From NCBI GenBank assembly GCA_946409645.1, contig CAMJXE010000006.1, forward strand, positions 1 to 64,000: 64,000 bases of DNA. The letters run 5' to 3'. The notes under the pieces were generated by a model. It searched no databases. It had not been told where the DNA came from and saw only the letters and a program-made list of their open reading frames with translations. Numbering within the stretch: position 1 is the stretch's first letter; the number at the start of each line of letters is the position of its first letter. The position numbers and the translations under genes were made by a program. The DNA comes from an uncultured Bacteroidales bacterium. GTDB lineage: Bacteria; Bacteroidota; Bacteroidia; Bacteroidales; WCHB1-69. Shown here piece by piece: positions 18,792 through 28,075 of the stretch.

Positions 18792-19961
18792 ATGAGAATA
18801 CTGTTGTTCCTGTTGATTTACGGTTTGTTGATGCCTACTGACGGAGGGTGGTTACGACGGATCTTTCCTGACAAACGTCCAGTGGAGGTTCTGCAAGAGG
18901 AGCCTACTCCCGACACCCTCACCCTGATGTTCATCGGCGATGTGATGTCGCATAGTCCACAGGTGGATGCCGCACGACTGCCGGACGGCACTTACGACTA
19001 TGCGCCGTGCTACCGCTACCTTGCGCCCTACATAGCCTCGGCCGACCTCTGCATCGCCAACATGGAGGTGCCGTTGGCTGGCGCACCCTACACCGGCTAC
19101 CCGCAATTCTCCTGCCCCGATGCGATGATGTCGCAACTCTTTGACGCAGGAGTCGATATCTTCCTGACCGCCAACAACCACTCTTGCGACAAGGGGGCCA
19201 AGGGGATCCGCCGCACCATCCAGGTGATGGACAGCTTGGGCATCCCGCACGTGGGCACCTACCTCGACAGTGCGGACTTCCAACAGCGCAATCCGCTCAT
19301 TGTGGAAAAGGACGGCTTCCGCATCGCTGTGCTGAACTACACGTATGGCACGAATGGTATTCCAACACCTAATCCGTTTATCGTCAATATGTTGGACTCT
19401 ATCGAAATCGCCCGCGACATTGCCCGTGCCCGCCAATTGAAGGCCGACTACATCGTGGTGATGCCGCACTGGGGCATCGAATACGAGCGGAAACAGAACA
19501 AAAAGCAAGAGATTTACGCCAATTACATGTACGAATGCGGCGCGGATATGGTTATCGGCGGGCACCCCCACGTGGTGCAGCCCATTACGTTGGAAAACAA
19601 GAATGAATACGGTGTAGCTCAGCGCATTACGGCCTATTCGTTGGGCAACTTCGTCTCCAACCAGCGTAAACGCTACACCGACGGCGGCATCATCGTCAAA
19701 TGCACAATTGTGCGCGACACCACCGGTGTTATTCAAATCACGGATTACGAATATCTGCCCTACTGGGTCTATAAGGGCGTTTGCCAAGGGAAATACCAAT
19801 ACCACATCCTGCCGGCCAAACACGCAGTGGAGAACTGCGCCCACTACAACATCCACGGCGCAGACTCCGCAGCACTCCATCTATTCTACAACGACACGAA
19901 ATCCCTGATAGACAACGTGCCAGAATCGGAATTCAATTTTGGTCTATACCGTAATAAATGA
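18792..19961 (+). CDS. CapA family protein (poly-gamma-glutamate capsule-type metallophosphatase)
   Basis: ORF 18774-19961, likely start 18792. TLMFIGDVMSHSPQ, LTANNHSCDKGAKGI, VVMPHWGIEYE, VIGGHPHVVQP. Confidence 0.9.
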   Translation: MRILLFLLIYGLLMPTDGGWLRRIFPDKRPVEVLQEEPTPDTLTLMFIGDVMSHSPQVDAARLPDGTYDYAPCYRYLAPYIASADLCIANMEVPLAGAPYTGYPQFSCPDAMMSQLFDAGVDIFLTANNHSCDKGAKGIRRTIQVMDSLGIPHVGTYLDSADFQQRNPLIVEKDGFRIAVLNYTYGTNGIPTPNPFIVNMLDSIEIARDIARARQLKADYIVVMPHWGIEYERKQNKKQEIYANYMYECGADMVIGGHPHVVQPITLENKNEYGVAQRITAYSLGNFVSNQRKRYTDGGIIVKCTIVRDTTGVIQITDYEYLPYWVYKGVCQGKYQYHILPAKHAVENCAHYNIHGADSAALHLFYNDTKSLIDNVPESEFNFGLYRNK

Positions 19962-20003
19962 TATACGGACGTAAGCAATACGTCCCTACTTCTATAACCT
20001 TTA

Positions 20004-21605
20004 TCAAAATCCCGTCCAGAACGTCTCCCACAGCTTGTGTTCCATCTCCTGCCAGGTTTGGCGGGTGGCGCCGGCGAAATCCGCACTGTATTGGTTCAAT
20101 AACGTTTGGGCCTCCTCTTTCTTGCCAGCATTCAGCAAGTTAACGGCTTTCTGCTCCAAGGCGGGCAGCTCTTCGAAGGCTTTGTCTTCGTAGCGCATGA
20201 TGTTGTCCATCATCATCTTTTTGCTACGGCCCCAGCGCACTTGCGCTAACTTGTTGGCCTTGCGGTAGTGCCACAGCACCGCGTTGTCGTTGTAGCGGTA
20301 GTGACCACAAATCTCGAAGCCTGCAGGCATCTTGGTGGCACCGGCATAAATCGGGATGCGCGGGCTTTGTCCCGGATTCTCCACAGAGAACCAACAAAGG
20401 CCTCCCACCTCATCGGGCAGCCAGTCGCGACACTGCATGATGAACGAATAGGAACACCACGACATGGCCACGCCACGGTAGAAGGTCACGGTGCCGGGGT
20501 TCAGGAAGTTGTACATCGCACGCTCGTTGCCATCCATCCAAGGGTTGGCGTTCGGACAGATGACCGTGTCTTTGTAGGGATTGCCTTCTTTGTCTTTACG
20601 GTTCACCACCATCTTGAGGTTGCCGATTTGGTCGAGCACAGTGCCTTCGTAAGTAGCTCTGAACAACGCCATTACATCGCGAACATCGACTTTTTTCTCG
20701 GGTTTCACGGAGAAAGGCAGCGCTTCAGCATTGAGATCGAGGTTTAGCGACGGGGCGAGCTCGTTGAAGATGTACCATTCGCGCTCTTTGTGGTTTTTGC
20801 CTTCGGCGTAGGAGGCGTTGAAAGCTTTCCACCAGAGAAAGTCGCCCTTACCGTCCCAAAGTCCGTATTTCTTGGCCACCTGTTCGATATTGTCGGAGCA
20901 GAGGAAGTTGTCCTTGTCTTTGCGGTTGAGTTTGCCGATGCGGGGCACATTGCAGCTCACGGCCACCTCATCGTCGGGCACGCGCTGCGCCACCCACATG
21001 CCGCCGATCACGTCGGGACCTTCGCCGAGAATCTCCATCTGCCAGACCTCGTTTTTGTCGGCAATGGTGATGCACTCGCCGCCATCGGCATAGCCGTACT
21101 GCTTCACCAAATCGCCGATAAGCAGGATAGCCTCGCGGGCGGTCTTACAACGTTGCAAAGCAATGCGTTGCAGCTCCTCAATCATGAACATGGCGTTCTT
21201 ATTGACCAGCGTGTCGGGACCGGAGAAGGTGCTCTCGCCCATGGCCAACTGATGCTCGTTCATGCAAGGATATGCGGTATTCATGTAAGCGTAGGTGTGT
21301 TCCACTTCGGGAATTTCGCCTGCCAGCACCAGGTTTTCCATGCTTTTGGCCGTCTCGGTATGCATCGTGCCTTTATAGACCTTGTGCATCGTGCCGGGTT
21401 TGTGGTCGGCGGCAGGCTCGATGGTCACCCACGTGCGGTATTTGCTGTCACAGGTGTGCGAAGTGATGACGGAACCATCGGCGGAGGCTTTTTTGCCCAC
21501 CATGATGGAGGTGCAGTTTGCGCCCACCAGTTCTTCGTTCTGAGCGCTCGTCATTTGCACAAAGCCCCACAAAATGAGGGCGGAAAAAAGAAATAGTTTC
21601 TTCAT
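20004..21605 (-). CDS. C69 family dipeptidase
   Basis: Signal peptide, then NCTSIMVGKKASADGSVITSHTCD, Cys-nucleophile N-terminal motif; ADKNEVWQMEILGEG. Confidence 0.9.
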   Translation of the reverse strand: MKKLFLFSALILWGFVQMTSAQNEELVGANCTSIMVGKKASADGSVITSHTCDSKYRTWVTIEPAADHKPGTMHKVYKGTMHTETAKSMENLVLAGEIPEVEHTYAYMNTAYPCMNEHQLAMGESTFSGPDTLVNKNAMFMIEELQRIALQRCKTAREAILLIGDLVKQYGYADGGECITIADKNEVWQMEILGEGPDVIGGMWVAQRVPDDEVAVSCNVPRIGKLNRKDKDNFLCSDNIEQVAKKYGLWDGKGDFLWWKAFNASYAEGKNHKEREWYIFNELAPSLNLDLNAEALPFSVKPEKKVDVRDVMALFRATYEGTVLDQIGNLKMVVNRKDKEGNPYKDTVICPNANPWMDGNERAMYNFLNPGTVTFYRGVAMSWCSYSFIMQCRDWLPDEVGGLCWFSVENPGQSPRIPIYAGATKMPAGFEICGHYRYNDNAVLWHYRKANKLAQVRWGRSKKMMMDNIMRYEDKAFEELPALEQKAVNLLNAGKKEEAQTLLNQYSADFAGATRQTWQEMEHKLWETFWTGF

Positions 21606-21643
21606 AAGGTTTGATTATTTGTTATAGAATGTTGGCTTTATGG

Positions 21644-22132
21644 CTACTGCATCCCTTTCTCGATATACTCCTTCAGTGTCCCTTTTTTTCTCATTTTGAG
21701 GTACTGCTCCGCCCCTTTGTCTTTGGGGAGCTGCTTCCGGTACTGCTCGTAGTAATCGAGGGCGGTATCCATGCCGGCGCAACAGCCCTTCAGCTGGTCG
21801 TCGTCGTTGTTCTGGACGGCATACTGAGCCCAACCGCCCAAAAACAGCAGAAGCAGGTTGACGTCCTCGAATTTCACCACGTTGGTGTTGAGCACCATGT
21901 GCACGTCAGGCGTTCCCGAGATCCACCACAGCGTGAAAGCGGATACATCCTTGCGTTTCGGGTCGGACGGGGAATGGGTTTTCAGCCAATCAATGCAGTT
22001 CATCGCATCCTGCGTATATTTGGCATATTCGGTTTTTTCAATATCGCCGGGAACGGTCGGCACGACAAATTTCTGCGCACTCACGCCTTGCATGAGAAGC
22101 AGACAAAGGGTAATTACTGCGAATTTTTTCAT
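21644..22132 (-). CDS. Hypothetical secreted protein
   Basis: Signal peptide MKKFAVITLCLLLMQGVSAQ; 162 aa; no family recognised. Confidence 0.65.
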   Translation of the reverse strand: MKKFAVITLCLLLMQGVSAQKFVVPTVPGDIEKTEYAKYTQDAMNCIDWLKTHSPSDPKRKDVSAFTLWWISGTPDVHMVLNTNVVKFEDVNLLLLFLGGWAQYAVQNNDDDQLKGCCAGMDTALDYYEQYRKQLPKDKGAEQYLKMRKKGTLKEYIEKGMQ

Positions 22133-22232
22133 TTCTTTTATGTTTGATTATGAAAATGCAAAAATAGAATATTCTTTGATATTCAGGATGCTGAATTTCG
22201 AAAAGGTTGCAGTTTTCGGTTAGCTTCGGCCG

Positions 22233-22275
22233 TTGGTTACTTCGTGTTAACATGTAACCAACACGAAATAACCAA
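22233..22275. repeat. Inverted repeat (hairpin)
   Basis: TTGGTTAcTTCGTGTT ... AACACGAAaTAACCAA, 15 of 16 bp paired. Confidence 0.88.
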
Positions 22276-22456
22276 GGGTTTGGCAAGGAGATGGCAAGGA
22301 GATGGCAAGGGTTTGGCAAGGGGATGCACTGTCATTTCTTCGATAGTTCTTCGATAGTTCTTCGATAGCTGTTCGATGAAATATCGAAGAACTATCGGAC
22401 AAGTATCGAACAACGAAGGACGCAGACTCTTGGTTGACCCTTGCCATATCCTTGGG
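22276..22456. repeat. Nested 11-bp-period direct and inverted repeat block upstream of porQ
   Basis: ggcaaggagat units; GTTCTTCGATA-type units on the left arm and TATCGAAGAAC-type units on the right arm; inverted GGCAAGG copy at about 22436-22456. Confidence 0.85.
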
Positions 22457-22583
22457 AAGAACGACGCAGACATATAACAAATCGTATCATAAACAGAAAC
22501 GGCACATTCATGGTGTTGTACAGCGAAAACTCCTAAAATTTCTTAAAATTGTAAAACACTCATAAGGTAAATAGAAGAAATTA

Positions 22584-22591
22584 TATCTTTG
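22584..22591 (+). promoter_or_regulatory. -7 box upstream of porQ
   Basis: TATCTTTG. Confidence 0.6.
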
Positions 22592-22605
22592 CCGTTTGAA
22601 TTTTT

Positions 22606-23700
22606 ATGAATCGGCGAGGTTTATTATGGGTGTTATTGCTGCTGACCGGATTGTTGCCGGCCAACGCGCAGATAGGCGGGAAGTTTATCTATAACTTCCT
22701 CAATATCAGCTATTCATCAAGATTGATGGGTCTGGGGGGAAACCTCATCTCCGTACACGACAACGACCCCACCCTACTCTTTACAAACCCCTCCTACATC
22801 AGCGAACGACAACATAATGCCTTGGCACTCAACTATACCAACTATTTCGCCTCCACAAATGCCATATCCGCATCATATTCGTACACTTTTCCTAAGGCAG
22901 GCAGCTTTGCCTTTGGAGTCTATGGTCTGGCATACGGGGCGTTCCGTGGAGCGGATGACGCTGGCATCGAAACCGGCAAATTCAATGCCGGTGACTATGC
23001 CCTGATCATTGGCTGGGGACGACAACTCTCCCCCAACTTCTCCATCGGCGCCAACCTCAAGACTATCTTCAGCCACTATGAAGCCTATTTCTCCTCCGGC
23101 ATTGCCGTAGATATCGCCGGCAGCTACTATAACGAAAAACACAACCTGTCACTCACATTGCTGGCGAAAAACATCGGTTCACAAATAAAACCTTATACGT
23201 ATGGCGATTACGAAATTCTGCCTTTTGACCTGCAGCTTGCCCTTTCACAACGGCTCAAACACGTTCCCATCCGCTACCACATCTCTCTTCACTCCCTCTA
23301 TCGCTGGGATATGAGCTACTACGGCATCGACAACCCCTTCATTGAGACCGACGCCATCACTGGAGAACCGCAATATCCGTCTAAAGTGGCGCAATTCGCC
23401 GACAATTTCTTCCGCCATTTCGTCTTCGGCCTTGAAATCGAACCCTCGAAATACTTCTCCATCCAATTTGCCTACAACCATAACGTCCACCAAGAAATGC
23501 GAGTGATCTCCCGCAAGTCTATGGCAGGTTTCTCCTACGGTTTACAATTGAATATCAAAGGAATACATGTCGGTTTTTCTCGTCAGCATTATGCTATCGG
23601 AGCTACACCGAACTGCTTCGACCTCGCCTTTGACTTTGATGAATTGGCAAAAAATAGCAAAGAACGAAAAGCTAAAAAATTAGAAAGAATCAACCCTTAA
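22606..23700 (+). CDS. porQ: Type IX secretion system protein PorQ
   Basis: IGGKFIYNFLNISYSSRLMGLGGNLISVHDNDPTLLFTNPS; PorQ-like outer membrane protein. Confidence 0.87.
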   Translation: MNRRGLLWVLLLLTGLLPANAQIGGKFIYNFLNISYSSRLMGLGGNLISVHDNDPTLLFTNPSYISERQHNALALNYTNYFASTNAISASYSYTFPKAGSFAFGVYGLAYGAFRGADDAGIETGKFNAGDYALIIGWGRQLSPNFSIGANLKTIFSHYEAYFSSGIAVDIAGSYYNEKHNLSLTLLAKNIGSQIKPYTYGDYEILPFDLQLALSQRLKHVPIRYHISLHSLYRWDMSYYGIDNPFIETDAITGEPQYPSKVAQFADNFFRHFVFGLEIEPSKYFSIQFAYNHNVHQEMRVISRKSMAGFSYGLQLNIKGIHVGFSRQHYAIGATPNCFDLAFDFDELAKNSKERKAKKLERINP

Positions 23701-23720
23701 TAAGCATCATCCCATCCAAA

Positions 23721-24935
23721 ATGAATATATCTTTTTCCCCTCCTCATATTGACGATGTCATTATCGATGAAGTGGTCGCTGCGTTGCGCTCCGGCTGGAT
23801 AACAACTGGTCCACGCACTAAGGCTTTTGAACAGAAATTGGCAGAATACTGTGGTATTCAACATGTTGTGTGCGTAAATTCAGCCTCCGCAGGCCTTGAG
23901 CTCGTGCTCCGTTGGTTTGGTATCGGTCCCGGTGATGAAGTGATTGTCCCCGCATATACATACACTGCCTCAGCCGAAGTGGTGATTCACTGCGGTGCAA
24001 AGGTTGTGATGGTGGATGTAAACGACGACATGCTCATCGATGTTGAAAAGGTGCGCCATGCCATCACCCCACACACCAAAGCGATTATACCCGTGGATAT
24101 TGTCGGACTCCCTTGCGACTATCAGGAACTATTTGATTTAGTAAATGATACAGAAATCCGCAAACTGTTCGCCCCTAATAATGACAAGCAGAAAAAAATG
24201 GGTCGCATTCTCCTTCTTGCCGATGCAGCACACTCCTTAGGCGCGTATTATAGGGGCAAACACACCGGCGCGGTGGCTGACATCTCCGTTTTTTCGTTCC
24301 ACGCAGTGAAAAATTTAACAACCGCTGAAGGCGGCGCAATCTGTATTAATCTTCCTGAATCCTTTGATTCTGAAAATATTAAGAATTCGATGAATACGTT
24401 TTCATTGCATGGTCAATCGAAAGATGCCTTCACGAAAACAAAAGCTGGCGCCTGGCGTTACGACGTATGTTCTATCGGTTACAAATGCAACATGACTGAT
24501 GTGGCCGCAGCGATGGGGTTGGCGGAATTGAAACGCTACGACAAACTCATCTTGCCACGTCGAAAAGCTATATTCGATGCTTATAATCAAGCTTTTAAGA
24601 ATAATCCTCTATTTATCGTGCCCACTTATGAAACGGCTGACAAAATCTCCTCCTACCATGTCTTTACGCTGCGGGTGAACAACATCACGGAAGAGCAGCG
24701 CGACGCCATCATTTTGGATATGGCGGAACAAGGGGTTGCAGCCAACGTGCATTTCATCCCATTGCCGATGTTAACAGCCTATAAATCTTTAGGTTATCGT
24801 ATCGAAGACTACCCTAATGCCTACCACCAATATGCCTGCGAAATCAGCCTTCCCGTCTATTTTGACCTCTCCGACGAACAGGTGAACGAGGTGATTCGCG
24901 CACTCAAAGCGGCAGTGGCAAAGGTCTGCCTATAA
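23721..24935 (+). CDS. DegT/DnrJ/EryC1/StrS family PLP-dependent aminotransferase
   Basis: SGWITTGPRTKAFEQKLAEY, GDEVIVPAYTYTASAEV, SVFSFHAVKNLTTAEGGAI. Confidence 0.94.
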   Translation: MNISFSPPHIDDVIIDEVVAALRSGWITTGPRTKAFEQKLAEYCGIQHVVCVNSASAGLELVLRWFGIGPGDEVIVPAYTYTASAEVVIHCGAKVVMVDVNDDMLIDVEKVRHAITPHTKAIIPVDIVGLPCDYQELFDLVNDTEIRKLFAPNNDKQKKMGRILLLADAAHSLGAYYRGKHTGAVADISVFSFHAVKNLTTAEGGAICINLPESFDSENIKNSMNTFSLHGQSKDAFTKTKAGAWRYDVCSIGYKCNMTDVAAAMGLAELKRYDKLILPRRKAIFDAYNQAFKNNPLFIVPTYETADKISSYHVFTLRVNNITEEQRDAIILDMAEQGVAANVHFIPLPMLTAYKSLGYRIEDYPNAYHQYACEISLPVYFDLSDEQVNEVIRALKAAVAKVCL

Positions 24936-25514
24936 ATTGAACCACTCGGGGTGGGCGTGAGGCTTGTCCTCCAAGTTGAACTGCCCTTTTTTGTAACCCT
25001 GAAGACCATAGTATTGGGCCTCAATCTCTTTGAAGTCCTTTTCGTAATCGCCCGTCGGATGGAAAATGGACATGATGCCGCACGTGCGCGTGTTGTAATC
25101 GATGTAGCCCAAACTGATCGGCACACCTGCCTCCATCGCGATCTGATAGAAACCGCGTTTCCATTTGTCGGTGCGCTTGCGAGTGCCCTCCGGACAGATA
25201 ATCAAGGTGATACGCTCGCGCTCCTTGATGGTGTTCGCCGCAAAACTCACGAAATTGCGAACATGTTTTCTGTCCACAGGAATTCCGCCTAACTTCTTGA
25301 GCAGCCAACCCAATGGAAAGAAAAAGAACTCCTTCTTGATAATCGTCTTGGCGTGCAAATCATAATACTTCATAGCTGACAACCCTATCACAAAATCCAT
25401 CATGGAGGTGTGCGGTGCCATCATCAAGACGCTCTTGGGTATAGTGCCGTTTGGATTTGGATAGTCAATGGGCTTTACCCGATATACATATTTGAAAAGA
25501 AAATTGCTAAGCAT
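24930..25514 (-). CDS. Lysophospholipid acyltransferase (PlsC-like) family protein
   Basis: MAPHTSMMDFVIG (acyltransferase HxxxxD-like), ICPEGTRKR. Confidence 0.88.
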   Translation of the reverse strand: MLSNFLFKYVYRVKPIDYPNPNGTIPKSVLMMAPHTSMMDFVIGLSAMKYYDLHAKTIIKKEFFFFPLGWLLKKLGGIPVDRKHVRNFVSFAANTIKERERITLIICPEGTRKRTDKWKRGFYQIAMEAGVPISLGYIDYNTRTCGIMSIFHPTGDYEKDFKEIEAQYYGLQGYKKGQFNLEDKPHAHPEWFNL

Positions 25515-26421
25515 GATCCAAATTGTTGATTATAAACTTATTATTTTCAAAGAAACCTTCTGTTTGACAACCCATGCGGAAGGCCTGGTTATCTGGCAAA
25601 TGACCTGCCGGTACGTTGAAAATCAACGGAAATCCGAACTCTCGGCAATGGTCTGCCACAATCTCTTCCGCCGTCTTCCCAAACGGAATGGTATTGTCGT
25701 GCATGTCGCTTAAATGTCCGACTAATAGCGCTTTAATCCGCGAAAGCTTGCCACTACGTTTCAGATTCAGCATCATCCGGTCTATGTGATACAAATATTC
25801 GTCCAAGTCCTCGATAAAGAGCACCTTATCTGTCGTTTCTATATCCGACGGGGACCCGATAAGCGAGTAAAGCATGGAAAGGTTGCCGCCCACTATCGTA
25901 CCCGAAAAAGGTTTGCACTGTGACAATAGGTGTGAATGAATTTCGTAAGTAAGCGTTTTTCCTGTTAATGCATCCAAAAACGACTGAACCACAGATGTTT
26001 GCATCGACTCGTGCGTTACATTTATCGGCATAGTGGCATGTATGGTGGCTGTTTGTAGATGACGATGAACGTGATTGTGGAACACCGTGATGTCACTATA
26101 ACCACAAATCCATTTCGGATGTTCGCGAAAACGGGTGAAATCCAGCCTATCAATAATACGAGCCGAGCCATAACCACCTCTTACACACCAAATTGCATTA
26201 ATAGAATCGTTATCTAACAAATTCTGGATATAGGCGGCGCGTATAGCATCTTCGCCAGCAAACTGATGGTCTTCGGCAAAGAGTCTCTCGTCATAAAAAA
26301 CGTTAAAACCGACACTTTTCAACCAAGTCACTGCGGGAATAATTTCGGTTTCAGAGATTTTACGGGCAGGAGCGGCCAATGCCACCGTATCACCAGGCAA
26401 CAGATATGGAGGTATAATCAT
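25507..26421 (-). CDS. LD-carboxypeptidase (peptidase S66)
   Basis: LLPGDTVALAAPARKI, IWCVRGGYGSARIIDRLD, FEDLDEYLYHIDRM, NVPAGH. Confidence 0.9.
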   Translation of the reverse strand: MIIPPYLLPGDTVALAAPARKISETEIIPAVTWLKSVGFNVFYDERLFAEDHQFAGEDAIRAAYIQNLLDNDSINAIWCVRGGYGSARIIDRLDFTRFREHPKWICGYSDITVFHNHVHRHLQTATIHATMPINVTHESMQTSVVQSFLDALTGKTLTYEIHSHLLSQCKPFSGTIVGGNLSMLYSLIGSPSDIETTDKVLFIEDLDEYLYHIDRMMLNLKRSGKLSRIKALLVGHLSDMHDNTIPFGKTAEEIVADHCREFGFPLIFNVPAGHLPDNQAFRMGCQTEGFFENNKFIINNLDHA

Positions 26422-27290
26422 ATTTGGATATTATGGTCAGCAAGGATTTGTAACGTCATCTCTCTCAATTTTTTACGCTCTTCAATATTGGGATAAAAAA
26501 GCGTATTGTGCTTCGAAATCCCTCTCTTCTTGAAAATTTTTCCCGTAACTCCAAAATATTGGGGATCGATAGCAGCAGTCATCATGACGGCAGAACCCTG
26601 TTCTGGTGTTCTGAACAAAAAACGGGAAGTGATGTTACCAAGCGTGTCAAATAACTTATTATCCAACCGTATTATGTTGGTTCTCACGATGAAAGGATCC
26701 GCTACGTTGTAGCAGATACCCTCGTCTTTCCACGCTTCAGAGGTGTCCAACATGAAGTAATAAAGCGCCAATTTAGAACTGCCGTATGCGGTGAAGCGGT
26801 TGTATTGACGCTGGGTCTTCGGCGCAAACATATCCGGTGTGATCTTGCCCAAAACATAGTCAATCGAGGTCATGCTGACAATACGAGTTCCTGAACCCAT
26901 AATAGGGTGGAGGAGGTTCGTTAACACAAAGTGTCCCAAATAGTTAACAGCAATGGTATATTCTATATTGTCGGCACTCACTTTCGAACGACTTGGCAAC
27001 ACACCAGCATTGTTCAACAGCACCTGCAACGACGAAAACTGACTCTTCACCTCATTGGCAAAGCGAACAACATCGGACAGATTGGCAAGATCTAACTGCA
27101 TTAAATGGAAAGTACCATCTGTCTCTTTTTGGATTTCTTCCATAACGGGTTGAGCTACTGCAGTATCTATGCAAGCCATAATAACTTCATAACCGGCTTT
27201 GGCCAGCTCTCGCACGTGAATCCGTCCCATACCGCCATCCGCACCGGTTACCAATGCAATGCCTTTGTTCTCTTTCCCCATTTTTAACAA
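26418..27290 (-). CDS. SDR family NAD(P)-dependent oxidoreductase
   Basis: ALVTGADGGMGRIHVRELAKAGYEV, LLNNAGV, YGSSKLALYYF. Confidence 0.92.
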   Translation of the reverse strand: MLKMGKENKGIALVTGADGGMGRIHVRELAKAGYEVIMACIDTAVAQPVMEEIQKETDGTFHLMQLDLANLSDVVRFANEVKSQFSSLQVLLNNAGVLPSRSKVSADNIEYTIAVNYLGHFVLTNLLHPIMGSGTRIVSMTSIDYVLGKITPDMFAPKTQRQYNRFTAYGSSKLALYYFMLDTSEAWKDEGICYNVADPFIVRTNIIRLDNKLFDTLGNITSRFLFRTPEQGSAVMMTAAIDPQYFGVTGKIFKKRGISKHNTLFYPNIEERKKLREMTLQILADHNIQI

Positions 27291-27310
27291 TTATTAACCC
27301 TGTACAAAGA

Positions 27311-27556
27311 TTAGTTCTCTTCGCACAATAAAATATGGTGGATGATAATGTTTGTATCCATCTGCATCGTCTCATCCACATTGAACTCGTCACAATTTCC
27401 ACGTGTGAAATTGCTGACGGTGTCTGTCCTGAATTCAATCAGACTGTCGTTTTTAGTGATTTGATTGGTTGATACACATTTACACTCTTTCATTCCACAT
27501 GAGGTGAAGCATAAAACGGCTGCTGTCACTAAAATGAAACTCTTTATTTTTTTCAT
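27311..27556 (-). CDS. Small putative lipoprotein
   Basis: MKKIKSFILVTAAVLCFTSCGM lipobox. Confidence 0.65.
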   Translation of the reverse strand: MKKIKSFILVTAAVLCFTSCGMKECKCVSTNQITKNDSLIEFRTDTVSNFTRGNCDEFNVDETMQMDTNIIIHHILLCEEN

Positions 27557-27572
27557 TATTCTATTGATTTAA

Positions 27573-27995
27573 TTATTGTTTCGCAGAACAAGCCAAAGCA
27601 TATAATTTGATTTGTTTAATCATGGAAGCCAATCCGTTGGAGCGGGTAGGGGAGAGGTGATTTTTGAGCCCGATAGCATCCAAATAGGACAAATCGTTGT
27701 CGAGAATCTCCTGCGGTGTATGTCCCGAAAGCACTCTAATCAACAGATTCACAATACCTTTCGTGATAATAGCGTCGCTATCAGCCGAAAAATAGAGTTT
27801 GTCGTCCTTCATCTCCGGATGCAGCCACACCTGTGACTGGCAACCGCTAATCAGATACTCTTCTGTCTTGAATTGAGGGTCTATCATTGGCAAATCCTTC
27901 CCCAATTCAATAATATAATTGTATTTGTCCATCCAATCGTCGAACATTTCAAACTCCTGAATGAGTTCCTCTTCCTTTTCTTTCATCGTATTCAT
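27573..27995 (-). CDS. SufE family protein
   Basis: DDWMDKYNYIIELGKDLP, LISGCQSQVWLHPEM, ARSNGLASM. Confidence 0.93.
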   Translation of the reverse strand: MNTMKEKEEELIQEFEMFDDWMDKYNYIIELGKDLPMIDPQFKTEEYLISGCQSQVWLHPEMKDDKLYFSADSDAIITKGIVNLLIRVLSGHTPQEILDNDLSYLDAIGLKNHLSPTRSNGLASMIKQIKLYALACSAKQ

Positions 27996-28075
27996 AATCG
28001 TAATACTCTTAATTTCAATTAGTTATATTTTAAATATGACGGTGCAAAAATAAGAAAAGTGCACAAATGTTGACA

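Noticed and set aside
18852-19880. 342-aa minus-strand ORF
   Set aside because: Antisense to the capA-like gene with clear metallophosphatase motifs; shadow ORF rich in V/H/G.
20790-21596. 268-aa plus-strand ORF
   Set aside because: Antisense to the C69 dipeptidase; shadow ORF.
22237-22480. Two minus-strand ORFs of 77-78 aa
   Set aside because: They are translations of the 11-bp repeat/palindrome block, not credible proteins.
23700-24940. Overlap of convergent stops (24930-24935) as a notable feature
   Set aside because: A few bases of tail-to-tail overlap is common in compact genomes.
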